64,000 nt of DNA from Juglans regia (lineage: Eukaryota > Streptophyta > Magnoliopsida > Fagales > Juglandaceae): the NCBI RefSeq assembly GCF_001411555.2, contig NC_049901.1:43900802-43964801 (forward strand), in the 5' to 3' direction. Positions within the stretch are counted from its first letter, which is position 1. Each line of letters opens with the position of its first letter. The notes beneath the pieces were generated by a model. The model searched no databases and had not been told where the DNA came from. It worked only from the letters and a program-made list of their open reading frames with translations. A program made the position numbers and the translations under genes. Below are positions 1 to 12,330 of the stretch, piece after piece.

Positions 1-1
1 T

Positions 2-184
2 ACCAAACATATTGAAGTAGATTATCACTATATTCGTCAAACCTATGAAGCTATGTCTATTATTCTTCCTCATATCTCTACAGATCTTCAAGTAGCTGAT
101 ATATTCACAAAAGCGATGACAAGACAGTGGCATCAATTCCTAGTTAGCAAATTGATGCTAGTAGATACACCGTCATCAATTTGA
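2..184 (+). pseudogene. Ty1/copia retrotransposon, C-terminal end of RNase H (partial)
   Basis: The open frame enters from the left edge and ends at TGA 182-184. It contains TKHIEVDYHYIR and LQVADIFTKAM, the conserved C-terminal motifs of copia RNase H (family pattern TKHIEIDxHFIRE ... ADxxTK). A purine run (GAGGGGGG) follows directly, as expected for the polypurine tract before a 3' LTR. Only the last 60 codons are in the window, so intactness of the element cannot be judged. Confidence 0.85.
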
Positions 185-190
185 GGGGGG

Positions 191-455
191 ATATTAGTGG
201 ATTATATTTATTTGAATTAATTCCTATGTTATCTATGTATTTTGGGTATAGATGTATTTGTACAACTGTATAGGATCTATATGATTTGTAAGTTGAATAT
301 TTAGATTAAGTAGATAAGTATGAGAAACATATCTTATCCAAGATTTGAATCCCTATAGGATAGGAAGTCAGATTTCGAATGATTGATTTGGTGTAATATA
401 TTTTTGACTACTTAATGAATAAGAATGAATAGGATGAGTATTCACTCATAGAAAG
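191..455 (+). mobile_element. Probable 3' LTR of the copia element
   Basis: This AT-rich stretch follows the polypurine tract of the copia element. The start is inferred from that position. The end is not defined because the partner LTR lies outside the window. Nothing coding is visible from here to base 600. Confidence 0.35.
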
Positions 456-601
456 AAATTTGTTAGCACGCATTAAACACTTTGAAATAGTTTTTCATAT
501 TTTTGAATTACTTGTTCCAGTTTATAGTGATAGACCTTTAAAATACATGAACGGTCAAAATAAAAGATAAAATGAGACGATACAGTATCATTATTCTTTG
601 A

Positions 602-940
602 ATGACTGGTCATTTACTTGTTAAAAGTGATGTATGCAGCTATGGGATTGTGCTCCTTGAGCTTCTCATGGGAAGAAAGCCTGTGGACATGTCCCAACCT
701 CTTGGTAACTTGGTCACGGTCGTACTGAGTCCTGACCACTAGAGAAGGTTTAGAATAGTTGGTAGACCCTTTATTGGCCAAAGTTATTGCTTTGAATGAT
801 ATGGCCAAAGTGGCAGCCATTGCTTTCATGTGTGTTCAAAGTCTTATGGGCGAAGTTGACCAAGCTCTAAAAACTAATATACAATGACACAGATGAGACT
901 GGTGGGGATATCTATAGTCAAAAGGAATCTTATGCGGGAG
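602..940 (+). pseudogene. Receptor-like kinase fragment, ALE2-like (broken)
   Basis: Translation in shifting frames gives [22 protein letters not shown], then [16 protein letters not shown], later MAKVAAIA, GEV-QALK and NDTDETGGD. These match the kinase subdomain IX-XI region and tail of ALE2-type proline-rich receptor-like kinases. An in-frame TAG (after LSPDH) and frameshifts interrupt it, a stretch with the conserved arginine of subdomain XI is missing, and the kinase N-lobe is absent. It is a decayed gene fragment with no sign of expression. Confidence 0.75.
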
Positions 941-943
941 CAG

Positions 944-1127
944 ATAGTGAGTTAAGATGAGATAATGAGTTAAGATGAAAGTTAAAAATTAAATAAAATA
1001 TTATTTTTTAATATTATTATTATTTTAAAATTTAAAAAGTTGAATTATATTGTATTTTATATAAAAATCGTAATTATGAGATGAAATAAAATAAATTAAG
1101 AGTGTTTCTCAATCTAAATCTAACCTA
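944..1127. mobile_element. Tourist-like MITE, diverged copy
   Basis: It carries the core shared by all family members in this window: GTTAAGATGAGAT near one end, an AAATAAAATATTATTTTTTA block, a TTGAATTATATTGTATTTTA block and an ATGAGATGAAAT end. The terminal repeats are eroded and no target duplication is clear. Confidence 0.6.
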
Positions 1128-1309
1128 AAATCGATTTTGCCTTCAGATAGCAGTTGGGAGAATGCTGAAGGAATCACCCCTCAATCTACTTAGAGCAGTG
1201 TTACATTCTCGAGACTCATTTAGATAAAAATAAAAATATTTTTTTATATTCTTAAATATATTTTTTTTAAATTTCTAATATCTTTAATAAAATACTTATT
1301 TAATCACTA

Positions 1310-1311
<2 letters not shown>

Positions 1312-1339
<28 letters not shown>
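1312..1339. repeat. (TAA)n microsatellite
   Basis: About nine TAA units lie in otherwise unannotated AT-rich sequence (1128-1640), upstream of the pfkB-family gene. Nothing else is seen in that stretch. Confidence 0.85.
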
Positions 1340-1340
<1 letters not shown>

Positions 1341-1654
1341 TATCAGACTCAACATTTGGTGACTATAGCAATTTTTATCTCCTTATGGGCAAGCCTTCAG
1401 ATAACTTGAAGGGATTGAAAGACCATTTTCGGCTTATGCAACCGACCTTTCAATTAATTAATTAAATTTTGATAAATGGCTGGCATCCTCGTCTGACCCA
1501 ATCTGGTATCTAGTGGTAGTCAGATACTCTAGCTTGGGCTTAAAGACTTAAAAATCGGACTCCTCCTTCCAAATACAATAACGAAATTACGCTTTTAGCC
1601 ACCATGAGATCTTGTAAGTTATAACAGCCACGCTTGACAAGCGTCGCTTGTGCT

Positions 1655-1716
1655 CTATCTCTCTCTCTCTCTCTCTGAGTCTCTCTTCTACGAGTCTCTG
1701 AACTCCGCGAGTAAAG
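1655..1716 (+). promoter_or_regulatory. CT-rich 5' leader of the pfkB-family gene
   Basis: A (CT)n run directly precedes the chosen ATG at 1717. CT-rich leaders are common in plant 5' UTRs. The transcription start itself cannot be read from the sequence. Confidence 0.4.
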
Positions 1717-4700
1717 ATGCTCTCCATATCCACGATTGCCAACGCCACGAGGTTCGTGAACTCGCTCAGCTCTTACACCCCGTCTCCTTGTACTCGTCCT
1801 TGCTCTTCAATGTCTCGCCAGACAATCTCTCTCCTCGCCTTCTCAACCGTAACCCACCCCACCAGGTCTCCCTAGTCTCTTTCACTCTAGTATCGTACGG
1901 TTGCGCCTCTTCTATCAATTATCGTCTTCATTTTCGAGACATGCATACATATTTGTGTCACATCCATATGCGTGTCTTACTGCAGAAACTTCCAGGTCAA
2001 AATGTCATCCGATTCACTCCCTCCACCCGAAAACTGCATCGTTGTGCGTTCCTCTCTCTCATAGATATAATCTTTATCTAATTATATATCTAATTTAAAG
2101 TGGAGGTTTATGCGAGCAGGTGGGATGTGGAACGGTTTCGGTGGATTACTTGGCGGCAGTGGCTGCGTATCCTAAGCCCGACGATAAGATCAGAACCACA
2201 AGCTTGAAGGTTCTTTCTTTTCGTTTTTCTTTGAGAAATTAAAAATCTGAGATGGAAGTTGATGGGGTCAATGCGTATCAACTATCAACTGCATAAATAA
2301 AGCCGTTATTACGCGCGGCAACCGATTCTGGATTGTTTAAATACAGATAATTCTTATTGAGGTCTCTATCTTTAGGGAATATTACAATTACTCCCCAAAC
2401 GACCACCACTTTCAAAGGCATGTAAACCCTAGCTACTACATTTGCCATTTTTTTAATTGGCACCGGGTGTTCAAAACTAAGTCCCAACCAATCCCGGTGG
2501 AGCAGAGGCCCTCAGCTAGGAGTTCAAGTGAAAATTCCCCCAGTCCGATGGCTCCTAGAAATTCTTTGCACCTCAGGGTTCGAACCTTTGACTTGTAGGG
2601 AATATAACACCAAGACCAAGACTCTTACCACTTGAGCCAACCCCTATGGTTTTACTAAAGTTGTCATTTAACCTTAGTTTGAAAAATAAGTTGCAATCTG
2701 CATCTCATTAAGATATGACCGGCAGAGAAAAATAGGTGATGTGGTATAATCTTTATGGTCGGGTCTTAATGAAGGATATATATTGCAACTTAATGTTTTT
2801 GAATTAGGAGCCAACAACTTGATAGTTGATAGGTCATATTACAAAATGAGTGCAGTTTGAAAGTCATATTGCAAAGGAATGATAGTTTGAGGAGTTAAAA
2901 GTATAATTTCTATATTAACATTCTTATCTGTGCGTATATTTGTACACACATATGGGCTGCTATAACACCCACTCACTGTATTTTCTCGGACTATATTTTT
3001 GTGGACGATATTATAAGATAATTTATATTTTCTTAAGACCGAATCACCGATACTGAGATATTGTGAAATACTTGCCTTTCAAATGCTTAAAACACTAGTT
3101 TGAGTCAAATTAATTATTATTTTTTTGATAAATAATATGAGATTTTATTCCCAAGAATAGACATAAGTCCAAGTACACAAGACGTATACAAAGTAAATAC
3201 CTACTACTCTCTAATACCAAAAGGAAAATCTAAAAAAAATTCTGGAAATTATCAACCATTACAAAAGTTTTAGCCCACAAACTCGAAGTACTAAAGAAAA
3301 AATCCCTAAGGTCTCCTAATGAACGTTCTTTGTCTTCGAAGCATCTCTCATTCCTTTCAAGCCATAGACATCACATGAGACAAGGAGGAATTATCTTCCA
3401 AATATCAACAACATTCTTGCTACCCTTCAATCCCTTCCACCCTACCAATAAATCCACCACCATTACCCAAAGAAGACCAAACCGATTCAAAACCTCATTC
3501 CACAAGAATCTGGCCACTTCACAATGATGAAATAGATGATTAATAGATTCTCCATCCTTCTTGCATATGGCACACCAATCAACAATGTACATACCTCTCA
3601 TTCTAAGATTTTCAGTAATAGAAAAAATGGAAAGGAAACTAGCTGGTTGGAAGAGGATGTACTTATCTAAAGGGGCCCGGTTAACTCTCATAAAAAGTAC
3701 CCTTTCTAACTTACCAACATACTTCCTTTCACTATTTTCACTTCCCTCTAAGGTGGCTCATCGCATGGAGAAAATTCAACATGATTTCCTGTGGGGAGGG
3801 ATCAAGGAAAAGTTTAAATTTCACTTGGTGAAATGGGCCACAATTTGCTCCCCCATTAAGGAAGGAAGATTGGGTATACGGAATTTGAGATCATTCAACC
3901 AAGCCTTGCTTGGCAAATGGTTATGGAGATATCACCATGAACGGGAGGCCTTGTGGCGAACCGTCATTGCCTTGAAGCACGGGGAATCATGGGGAGGGTG
4001 GTGTTCCAATGAGGTGAGTGGACCCCACGGAGTAGGGCTTTGGAAACATATCAGAAGAGGATGGGACATCTATGCAGCACACACTTGCTTCAAAGTCGGC
4101 AACGGTGTTAAGGTAAAATTTTGGCATGACTTATGGTGTGGTGATCGGGCACTCAAGGATGTTTATCCAGGAGTTTACAGCTTAGCAAGACGGAAAGAAG
4201 CATCCATTGCCGATCTAGTTAGCTTTTCCAATGGCTCCTCCCAATGGAACCTTACTTTCAATAGAGATGCACAAGATTGGGAGATGGATGACATTTCGGC
4301 CTTTTTTGACCTTGTGTACTCCACTCGAGTGTCGGGGGAAGGAGAAGACAAGTTATATTGGCGTCCCTCTAAGAAAGGAGTTTTTACGGTCCATTCTTTT
4401 TATCATTCCTTAAATGTGCACAACTCAGTCCCGTTCCCATGGAAGAGCATTTGGAAGACAAAGGCACCTCTAAAGGCAGCTTTCTTTGTTTGGACAGCCT
4501 CTTGGAGAAATATTCTTACCATAGATAACCTGAGGAAACGCGGCATCATAGCTATGAATTGGTGTTACATGTGTAAGAAGAGCGGTGAGTCTGTAGACCA
4601 TCTCTTACTACATTGCGAGATTGCCATGTTCTTATGGACCGAAGTTTTAGCACGGGTGGGGTTAGCATGGGTGATGCCGGAAAAGGTACATGAGTTTTTA

Positions 4701-7700
4701 GCCTCTTGGAGAGGTATTAGGGGCGACTCTCAAATTGCATTCATATGGAAGATGTTACCTATTTGTCTATGGTGGTGCATTTGGAGGGAGCGAAACGCAA
4801 GATGCTTTAAAGATCAAGAGAGATCAACAAAAGAGTTAGAACTTTATTTTTCAATACTTTACTCCATTGGTCAATTGTAATTGATTTTCAGGGTAGGTCT
4901 TTTCACGATTTCCTTGTATCCTTAAGCTAGACTTAAACTTGCTCATGTATATGTCCCGTATACTTGGGCATCCTTTGTATCACTTTTGATCAATAAAATT
5001 TTGTTTACCGATAAAAAAAAAATTTCAGTTGTCAACACTTTGCCCAGGGATACCACCCAACAAAAAAAAAAGGACCTTGGAAGGAACTTTCACTTTCCAT
5101 ATGTTTTTCTAGGGGAATTCATGGCTCCTGTGACTGGTTAATATGCTGTAAAAAGAGAAAACTGAGAACTTAGAATTTCCTGCAAGAATCCACAGCATGT
5201 TGTCCTCCCTACCTAGCATCAACTTTGAACTGTAAAGTCTTTCAGAAAAGCCTTAACATCATCCACTTCCCAGTCATTAACATCCCTAAAAAAGTTAACA
5301 TTCCACTGAATATTATTGTCAATGCAAAAGAAAGAATATCCCATAGCTGCATTTTGATCCCTTGCAATTCTGAAAAGAGAGGGAAAATCCAATTTAAGTG
5401 TAGAATCCCCACACCACAAGTCATGCCAGAAAAGTATCCTGTTCCCATCTCCCACCTTTATTCTAATATGATTAGAAAATTCCCCCCATCCTTTCCTATT
5501 GAACTTCCACAAACTCACCCCATATGCACCTCTTGTATCTTTTGAGCACCAACCCCAAAATATCTTTTGAGTCAAATTAATTATATGAGTTATGAACCTC
5601 ATAGCTCAATTGAGCTCAATGTTAAATGATTAGTTTAAGTCCTGAGAATCCTGAATACCAAAAACAATTTTGTTTCACTGCATTGGTTATCCACCTAGGT
5701 ACATATACCCACTTATTTCTTGCTATTGTATGATTAATAATGTTAACATAGGAAAAGATAGCTGGTAAGGCAGTATTGAAGTTGTTGTAACTATGTTTGG
5801 ATGATTGGTTTGTTAGGTTCAAGGGGGTGGAAATGCCGGGAATGCATTAACCTGTGTAGCTCGTTTGGGCTTGAAACCGAGGTTAATTTCAAAGGTTTCA
5901 TTCTTATCCCTTGCAATTTCTTTTGTTTCAGCATTAGTACCTCCTATATGAGTTGTCCATCTGCCAAGGTTTCAGATTTTTCTGACTAAATATTCTTTTT
6001 ATTATATATATTTTAATATTTTTACATGTTTGTAGTTTAAAATCACTAGGTTGCAGATGACACTCAAGGCAGGGGTATATTGGGCGAGCTAGAAGCTGAT
6101 GGTGTGGATACTTCTCCTTTCGCGGTTAGATTCAGATGATATATCTATTGGTATTCTTGACAAAATATGACTAAATCTATTGGTGTTCTTTTTTTGTGGT
6201 TGTCAACAATGTATGCTCAATTGGTGATTGACGAACTGTTGGTCAATACTCAATAGATTTTCCTTTTAGTGACTTCAGATGTTCAAATTAATTGATCCAT
6301 TGTGTTGATTACTTTATTACAAGAGGTGTGCTTTTATATTTCTTGAAGTGTTGTAATATGAATACCATTGTTTCTGTCTCTTGGTATCACAATTACAGTT
6401 AACATCCATCAGTTTTCATTATTATGACTGGGACTTTAATGCTATTCTTTTGCAATTTGGCAATGACAAGTAACACTGAACTGCTATGTGATCTTGCATA
6501 GTTGCTTATCCTCTTTTGACTCGTTGTACAGGTTTCTGAGGGGGGTAATTCACCGTTTACCTATATCATTGTTGACAACCAAATGTGAGGGCCTTTGCCT
6601 TTCTTCTCTCTCTCTCTCTCCCCCCCCTCAGGGACCTCTCTTTGTTAACAAAATGAAAATCCGCTTGTTTCAGGATTAAAAATGGCATGTTATTGGAAAC
6701 TATAAAATTATGGAAAAAAAAAATTCTATTAACTATTTTACAAGGCTCAGGGATTGACCTGAAGCAGCTTTCTTGTTTACAACATGATCTTCGTGGGTTT
6801 ATCTGTTAATGTAAAACTCTATTGATTTTTGCCAATATTCCAAACAAAGTTTACCTATAGTTCTGAAATAAAGGTTTTGAAAATGCCATCTGGACAAGTT
6901 TTATTCATAAATGTTATGGATGTACTAGATTTTAGATATGTTCACTCGAACTCTCTGTTTCCTGCCTTTTGGTGTTCAAGCATTCCCCATTCGGGAACAA
7001 AAAAATTTGACCTTCAAGGGTCCTTGATGTGTTTGTACATTCATAGATTCCTTTTTTCAGCTTCCATCTTACCTCAAATAAGCCATTTTTTCCCTTGATC
7101 TTTGAGCAACTTAATAGCTACAAACCATTTTATCCCTAGATCTTTGAGCAACTTAATAGCTACCAAACCTGTAGAGTCTTGGTAATGACTAGAATGTCTA
7201 AACATTGTATTTTCTATTCATCAAAACGTGTTTGCTATTAAATCAATATATGGATTGCTGAAATCATCTACTTTTTTTTTCTTGGCTGCTGAAACCACAT
7301 ATCATGATTTTAGAAATTTTGCTTGTATACATAAAACTAGTGAACGATACTGTGGCTGTTTTGGAGTTTTTATTGCCAGTTGACTAATCGCAAGTTAAGT
7401 TTTCAGGAAAACTCGTACTTGTATCCACACCCCAGGATATCCTCCAATGATACCAGATGACCTTTCCCAAGCAAGTTTATTGTCTGCATTAGATGGTGCA
7501 AGCATTGTCTATTTTGATGGAAGAGTGCATGAAACTGCTTCAATTGTTGCACAAGAGGTAACATTCATTCCAGATATCCTACCATGAGATCTGATGACCT
7601 CTGATTCTTCACTCCTAGTCTTCATCTGTTTGACGTAGATAGAATTAAGAAAGCTTGTCCTCTCGGTAAGTTACAAAGTGAAACAAGGAAATAGTATGCT

Positions 7701-10700
7701 GCCATCCAATGATAAAGGGATCGAAGATGTAATCCTGAAACTTCTCCATGGTCTTCTCAAAATCCTTGAAGCTTTGATTGTTCCCCTCCCTCCAAAGGCA
7801 CCACCTTATGCAAATTGGGGTTATTTTACCAAAATTATTTCTATGTTGGCCACCAAACTGACCCTTCCGACACTTGAGAAGATCCACAACCCATCAAGCC
7901 ATTACCCAGTCCAACCCGAAAAGGTTACAAACAGCTTGCCATAACGCAGTAGCTACTTCACAATGTGAGAAAAAGTGATCCACTGTTTCTCCATTCTTCT
8001 TACACATATATTGCTGCTGGTTTATTATGTTTTAGCTTGGGGCTACATAGATTTTCATTTTTAAAATGCTAAGTTCAGAAGTTGGTTTATTCACTTTGTT
8101 CATAGTAAATAATATAAAATTTCTGTTATTGATCATTCTCCATGCGAAGTGGTTAAAATCAAGATACCTGCTAAAAGGTGTTATATATGGTTAGAAAATT
8201 ATAAAGCTAGCTAGTTTAGGGGAATCGGTGTGAAATGTGATTCCACATGGCTCTATAGAGTATATATTTAATACTCAAACCTGAACGCAGTTCCAACTTT
8301 TTTTGTTGTTTTTTTTTTTTCTCTCTCTTATAGCGCTTTGCATCAAGTTATGCTGTGTACTTCTCTTTGCATGTTCAATTTATGACTTAGGTGTTTTTGA
8401 GATTAGTAAACTTCTCTGTAATTGCACACACTCTCTCCTTTATTTTTCTTGTTCTTGCTTCCATCTTGGACAAAAATAAGAAAAATTAATATTAACTATT
8501 GGGAAATAATTGCTAATTGGATTCTTCCTATAGGCAGTTCGCCAGAGGATACCTATTTTAATTGATGCAGAAAGGGTAAGAGAAGGGTTGGATGATCTCC
8601 TGAAATTAGCTGATTATGCCATATGCTCAGCAAAATTTCCACAGGCAAGTTGACTATTCTTCATAAATTAGTATGGTTTGTAGGCTATGACTGTTGAGGC
8701 TACTCATCAGCAAATTATTTGGTTTGCACAGATGTTGATTTGTACTAACATTGCATCGATGGATCATTAATTATTTTCTTGAGTTAGAGTATCCACTCAC
8801 TTTTGAGGCATCCATTTAAGGAAAAAAGAGATCCAATACATATTTATGGCCATATACTTATATTCTATGTAGAAAACATCACTAGTAACGGATCTGTTTT
8901 TTTTTTTGTTAATTGTACTTTATTCATCTTTCCAGAACTTCTCATACTATCTGTATATTTTATATAATCTATCTGTCACTGTGCAAATGTTTTGTGCAAG
9001 GTTTCGTGTTGATGCGATTGTTATGCTGATTATATTTGATTGCATTCAAAAATGGAAAAACATTTTTGCTCCACGTTTCAGTTTTAGAGTTTGTAAGATC
9101 CTTGGGCCCATAAGGTTGTACTGGTTACTTTTAAACTCACAATATATCTAAAATTTCTGCTCTAGTATCCTTGGTGATTTTTTTTTTTTTTTTTATGAGT
9201 AGTATCCTTGGTGATTTTTAAGGGCAAACGTTGACTTCTTGGGTGTGACAGGCATGGACAGAGGCACCATCTGTTCCAAGTGCTCTTGTTTCCATTCTAT
9301 TGAGATTGCCAAATATCAAATTTGTGATTGTGACCTTGGGTGAAGATGGATGCATAATGCTTGAGAGAAGTGTTGATGGCAAGTACACAATCATCTATTT
9401 TTCAGTGTAGATGATAAAAATGATATGCAAACTGTAGTTTCAGTTGCTGTCTTGGAATTGCAAAACTTACTTTTGTTTGATTCGCTTTAAATATATACAT
9501 GTTTTCATTGTACCCTGTTTTCTGGCAGAGGGTCCCGAGACAGAAGAAATTAGTGTAGACATCTTATTAGAATCATTAAAGCAGCAAAAGGACAAAACCA
9601 CAGCTATCCCAACATGCATATCAACGGTAATATTTTTCCCAATGAACTTCATAAACTTTAATTTCCAGGGCTGGTTGTTTTCTACTTTCTATGGTTTAGC
9701 TGTAATCTATTGTGGGAGAAAAGACAAGTTGAGTGGCATGAAGTTCACCTAATTTCTGTCAGTTTTGAGATAAGTTTGGCTCGACTAAAAAATGCCTATG
9801 GATGTTGTTGTTGAGCAAGCCAGGCAATAATAATATGGACCCAGGGAATTCACCAGCCCTTGCTTGTGGTCCACCCATCCCAAGGGAAATCTTAATTTTT
9901 TTCATTGAACCATTTTCTGGCAAAGGGTCCAGCAGGAAACAGTTATCCCACACTGGTGCTTGAAAACATGAGACTTTTACCATTGCACCAGTCAATAGCC
10001 CCTAAAATCATTATGGTCTAATTTGTAATTACATCTTTAGTTATTTAACTTAACCAAAGAATTGACTCTAAATTAAAACCTAAATAAACAAGCACATGTT
10101 TTAAGGAACTGAACATGGCATAGTTAAATACGTGAAGTTCTTATTTAGCTACCCTGGAAATTCTGACATTATCGAAATATAGTTGCTTATTAGTCGGATA
10201 GAATCCCAGCAGATTAAATTTAAGAGTTGATAAAGATTTACTCTTCTTTTTTCTTTTAATTGCCCAGTCAGTGACAAGATTGAGCGCGAATGGGATAGGT
10301 ACAGTATGTGGGAGGTTATTTCTGGGAACGGCTGAGAAGATTCCGCCATCAGAACTTATAGATACAACTGGTGCTGGGGATGCTTTTATTGGAGCTGTTG
10401 TTTATGGTGTGTGAAACTTTCACCCAATATCTATTTTTGCTCAGTCTCTGTATGCATATGCTTGTGTTTGTGCCCGTCATTTCTTTTCAATAATGCTTAA
10501 CGGATCATTTGTTTGTGTAGGTTATATCACTTTACATTCAATGCCAAGTGACCAACAATTCAAGTTTGCGATGTTAAAGTTGCTATTGTTTCTTTTTTAT
10601 CTTAACCAATTTATGACCTCGTATTTGAGAATAAACTACACTACCACATGCTGCTCATAGAAGGTGACGTCAGTTGATTTAGTTCATGGTCATGTGAGGC

Positions 10701-11439
10701 TAAGAGCAGGACTCAGTTGATTATTATGTTTATAAATGTTGAATCAGTTGTACATACGAATGTGGGTCCATTCTTCTTCAATGTGGCAAGTTGTGTATCT
10801 CCCAGATTTTTTAACATTCACATCGATTTTGTTTTTCTGGCAATCCAGGCCTTGCGTCATCACCCTATTCAAATAGCTGGTCCTGATTTCTGAATGGATA
10901 AAATTAAAGTTGATGCCTCAGCAAAATCTATGTTTTCCATCGTCCTCTCTTAACAACTATATGCCCCTTGCTTTATAGCTACTTTGTCAGAGCATCTCAT
11001 TAGCTAAGATTGTTTATCCCCCCCCACCACGGCATAAAACTCACAATCACATTTCAAAATTGCTTGCCATTGTATCCACTACTTGCAACGCTTCATGGCT
11101 GCCGTCTTTTTGTGTGTATATATATATTTTTATTGACGGAAGCATTGATGAGTTTCATAATTCTTCAATTTTCTTGTAGCCTTATGCGCCAACATGCCAC
11201 CAGAGACAATGTTGCCATTTGCATCTCGGGTGGTAAGTAGACTTATTTCCAAGGGGTTAATTAGCCAAATCTAAATCTGTTGTTGGTTTGGAATGGCAAT
11301 TGCAAGAAACAAATTGTGCTGATGGCAGGCAGCAGCAAACTGTAGAGCTTTGGGAGCTCGAACTGGTCTTCCACACCGCTCGGATCCACGCCTGGCATCT
11401 TTCTTACATCAGAGTTCCCAAGTGGTGGTCACATCTTGA
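1717..11439 (+). CDS. pfkB/ribokinase-family carbohydrate kinase
   Basis: Spliced product of 430 residues that phosphorylates a sugar or nucleoside-type substrate (exact substrate unknown); it resembles the Arabidopsis pfkB family represented by At4g28706. Exons: 1717-1865, 1986-2043, 2120-2209, 5817-5894, 6050-6124, 6532-6584, 7407-7557, 8534-8644, 9252-9378, 9529-9626, 10268-10406, 11180-11232, 11330-11439 (the last may begin at 11329, which gives 1293 nt in frame). Sequence landmarks: VVGCGTVSVDYLA (first strand), GGGNAGNALT (about residues 102-111, substrate/dimer region), NSPFTYIIVD, VTLGEDG, and pfkB signature 2 DTTGAGDAF (about 362-370) with the catalytic Asp. The N-terminus, about 50 residues rich in Ser/Thr/Arg with almost no acidic residues, looks like an organelle transit peptide; a second in-frame Met at 2002 would give a cytosolic form. 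Introns 8 and 9 have GC donors. All phases agree and no stop interrupts the frame. Confidence 0.92.
2455..2646 (-). mobile_element. tRNA-derived SINE
   Basis: On the minus strand it starts with GGGGTTGGCTCAAGTGGTAA, matching a pol III A box, and about 50 bases later has GGTTCGAACC (2577-2586), a perfect B box. It ends in an A-rich tail (poly-T on the plus strand at 2448-2455). Related copies are at 47340-47552 and 59096-59327. It lies in intron 3 of the pfkB-family gene. Confidence 0.75.
3118..5565 (-). mobile_element. 5'-truncated L1-type LINE, split by a second LINE
   Basis: A perfect 19-bp target duplication (3099-3117 and 5566-5584) brackets the whole insert. The poly-T at 3118 marks the 3' end of a minus-strand element. 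Reading on the minus strand from 5565 gives WGWCSKDTRGAYGVSLWKFN, FWHDLWCGD, INWNV-type and DWEVDDVKAF motifs. After the nested insert it resumes with NLRMRGMYIVDWCAICKK, HLFHHCEVARFLW and WKIIPPCLM, the zinc-binding reverse-transcriptase tail (zf-RVT). It is interrupted at 3617-5021 by a plus-strand LINE and also has stops, so it is dead. Confidence 0.88.
3617..5021 (+). mobile_element. 5'-truncated L1-type LINE nested in the minus-strand LINE
   Basis: An almost unbroken frame (to TAA at 4880) encodes the end of ORF2: [85 protein letters not shown] and the zf-RVT motif [19 protein letters not shown]. The 3' UTR contains the family tail (cytosine-poor, ending TACTTGGGC...GATAAAAAAAAA). A short duplication (ATTTTCAGT at 3608-3616, AATTTCAGT at 5021-5029) flanks it, and the host LINE reads continuously across the join. 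The well kept frame suggests a younger insertion than its host. Confidence 0.87.
7083..7167. repeat. 42-bp tandem duplication
   Basis: Two adjacent units (7083-7124 and 7125-7167) are nearly identical and both contain ATCTTTGAGCAACTTAATAG. They lie in intron 6 of the pfkB-family gene. Confidence 0.85.
7640..8015 (-). mobile_element. LINE fragment, zf-RVT and 3' region
   Basis: Minus-strand translation in shifting frames gives KKNGETVDHFLSHCEVAT and ITPICIRWCLWREGNNQSFKDFEKTMEKF, the C-terminal end of L1-type ORF2. There is no complete domain. It lies in intron 7 of the pfkB-family gene. Confidence 0.7.
9815..10000 (-). mobile_element. Possible SINE, second family
   Basis: On the minus strand the 5' end reads GGGGCTATTGACTGGTGCAA followed by TGGTAAAAG, which looks like an A box with a start similar to the other SINEs here. 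A clear B box is not seen. It lies in intron 10 of the pfkB-family gene. The call rests on the A-box-like start alone. Confidence 0.35.
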
Positions 11440-12296
11440 GCAAAGTGATGGGATTCAGCATGGAAGATGGGCTTCTCCATCCCAGTTGTTAAGCTTGATC
11501 TACACATGAATTATGCCATGGTCCCTTGTACAGAAAGAATGATATATAAATAAGTGGCGATGTGCGAGTTTAAATTCGACAACAGCATATGTGGTTGCAT
11601 GTAACTGTGTATCTGTACGCGTGGATTGATCCACAGTTTTTGATTCATTTTCCTGGTATTATGATAGGGCAGCACTACAGCCACCGAGATTTCCTTACCA
11701 AGGAATTCTCCCGACACGGCCAAAAGTTATTTTTCTTGTTTTATTTTCATACATTTTTAAAATCTTTTTAAACATTTAAAAGAAATCACTAAATTATTAA
11801 AAAAATACTTTCTTAATTATTAAGAAAAAAAATAGTCGAGATTCACTCTCGGTGGGATGTCTTAGTAAGAATAGTATTTTCCATTATGATATCGGTTCAT
11901 GGTTTCAAGTAGCGCAAGTCCTGAAAATTTATGAGTGCTCTAGAATTCTTTTGGATGTATAAAAAATTGATCCATTATGTTCTAAAAGAACATTAAGATG
12001 CAAGATAGTTAAATGATCTCTAATGATTTTTATATGTAGTTGAGTAATGCTAGATATGAGTCTCGGGCAAGTTACTTAAAAAGTGGGTCTCACTTTCTTT
12101 ATAGGGACTTGCACAAATTATTTTCTTTTACCATTTATTGTACCAAACTTAAGTTTTGTAAAATGTGATTTGTAAACGATTGAAGAGAATTTCTACAATC
12201 TGATTCCTGAATAAGAGTATTCATGCCAATGAACATAAAAGATAGCACTAATGCATTATTTGAACTTGAAAAAGTCGGCCTTTTGTAATAGTAGAC
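11440..12296. other. 3' flank of the pfkB-family gene, no gene seen
   Basis: It should contain the 3' UTR and terminator of the kinase gene. No open frame, RNA gene or clear repeat is recognisable, and much of it is AT-rich. Confidence 0.5.
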
Positions 12297-12330
12297 TTAA
12301 TGGAGCCCAAGTTCAAAACCCAAATATTAC

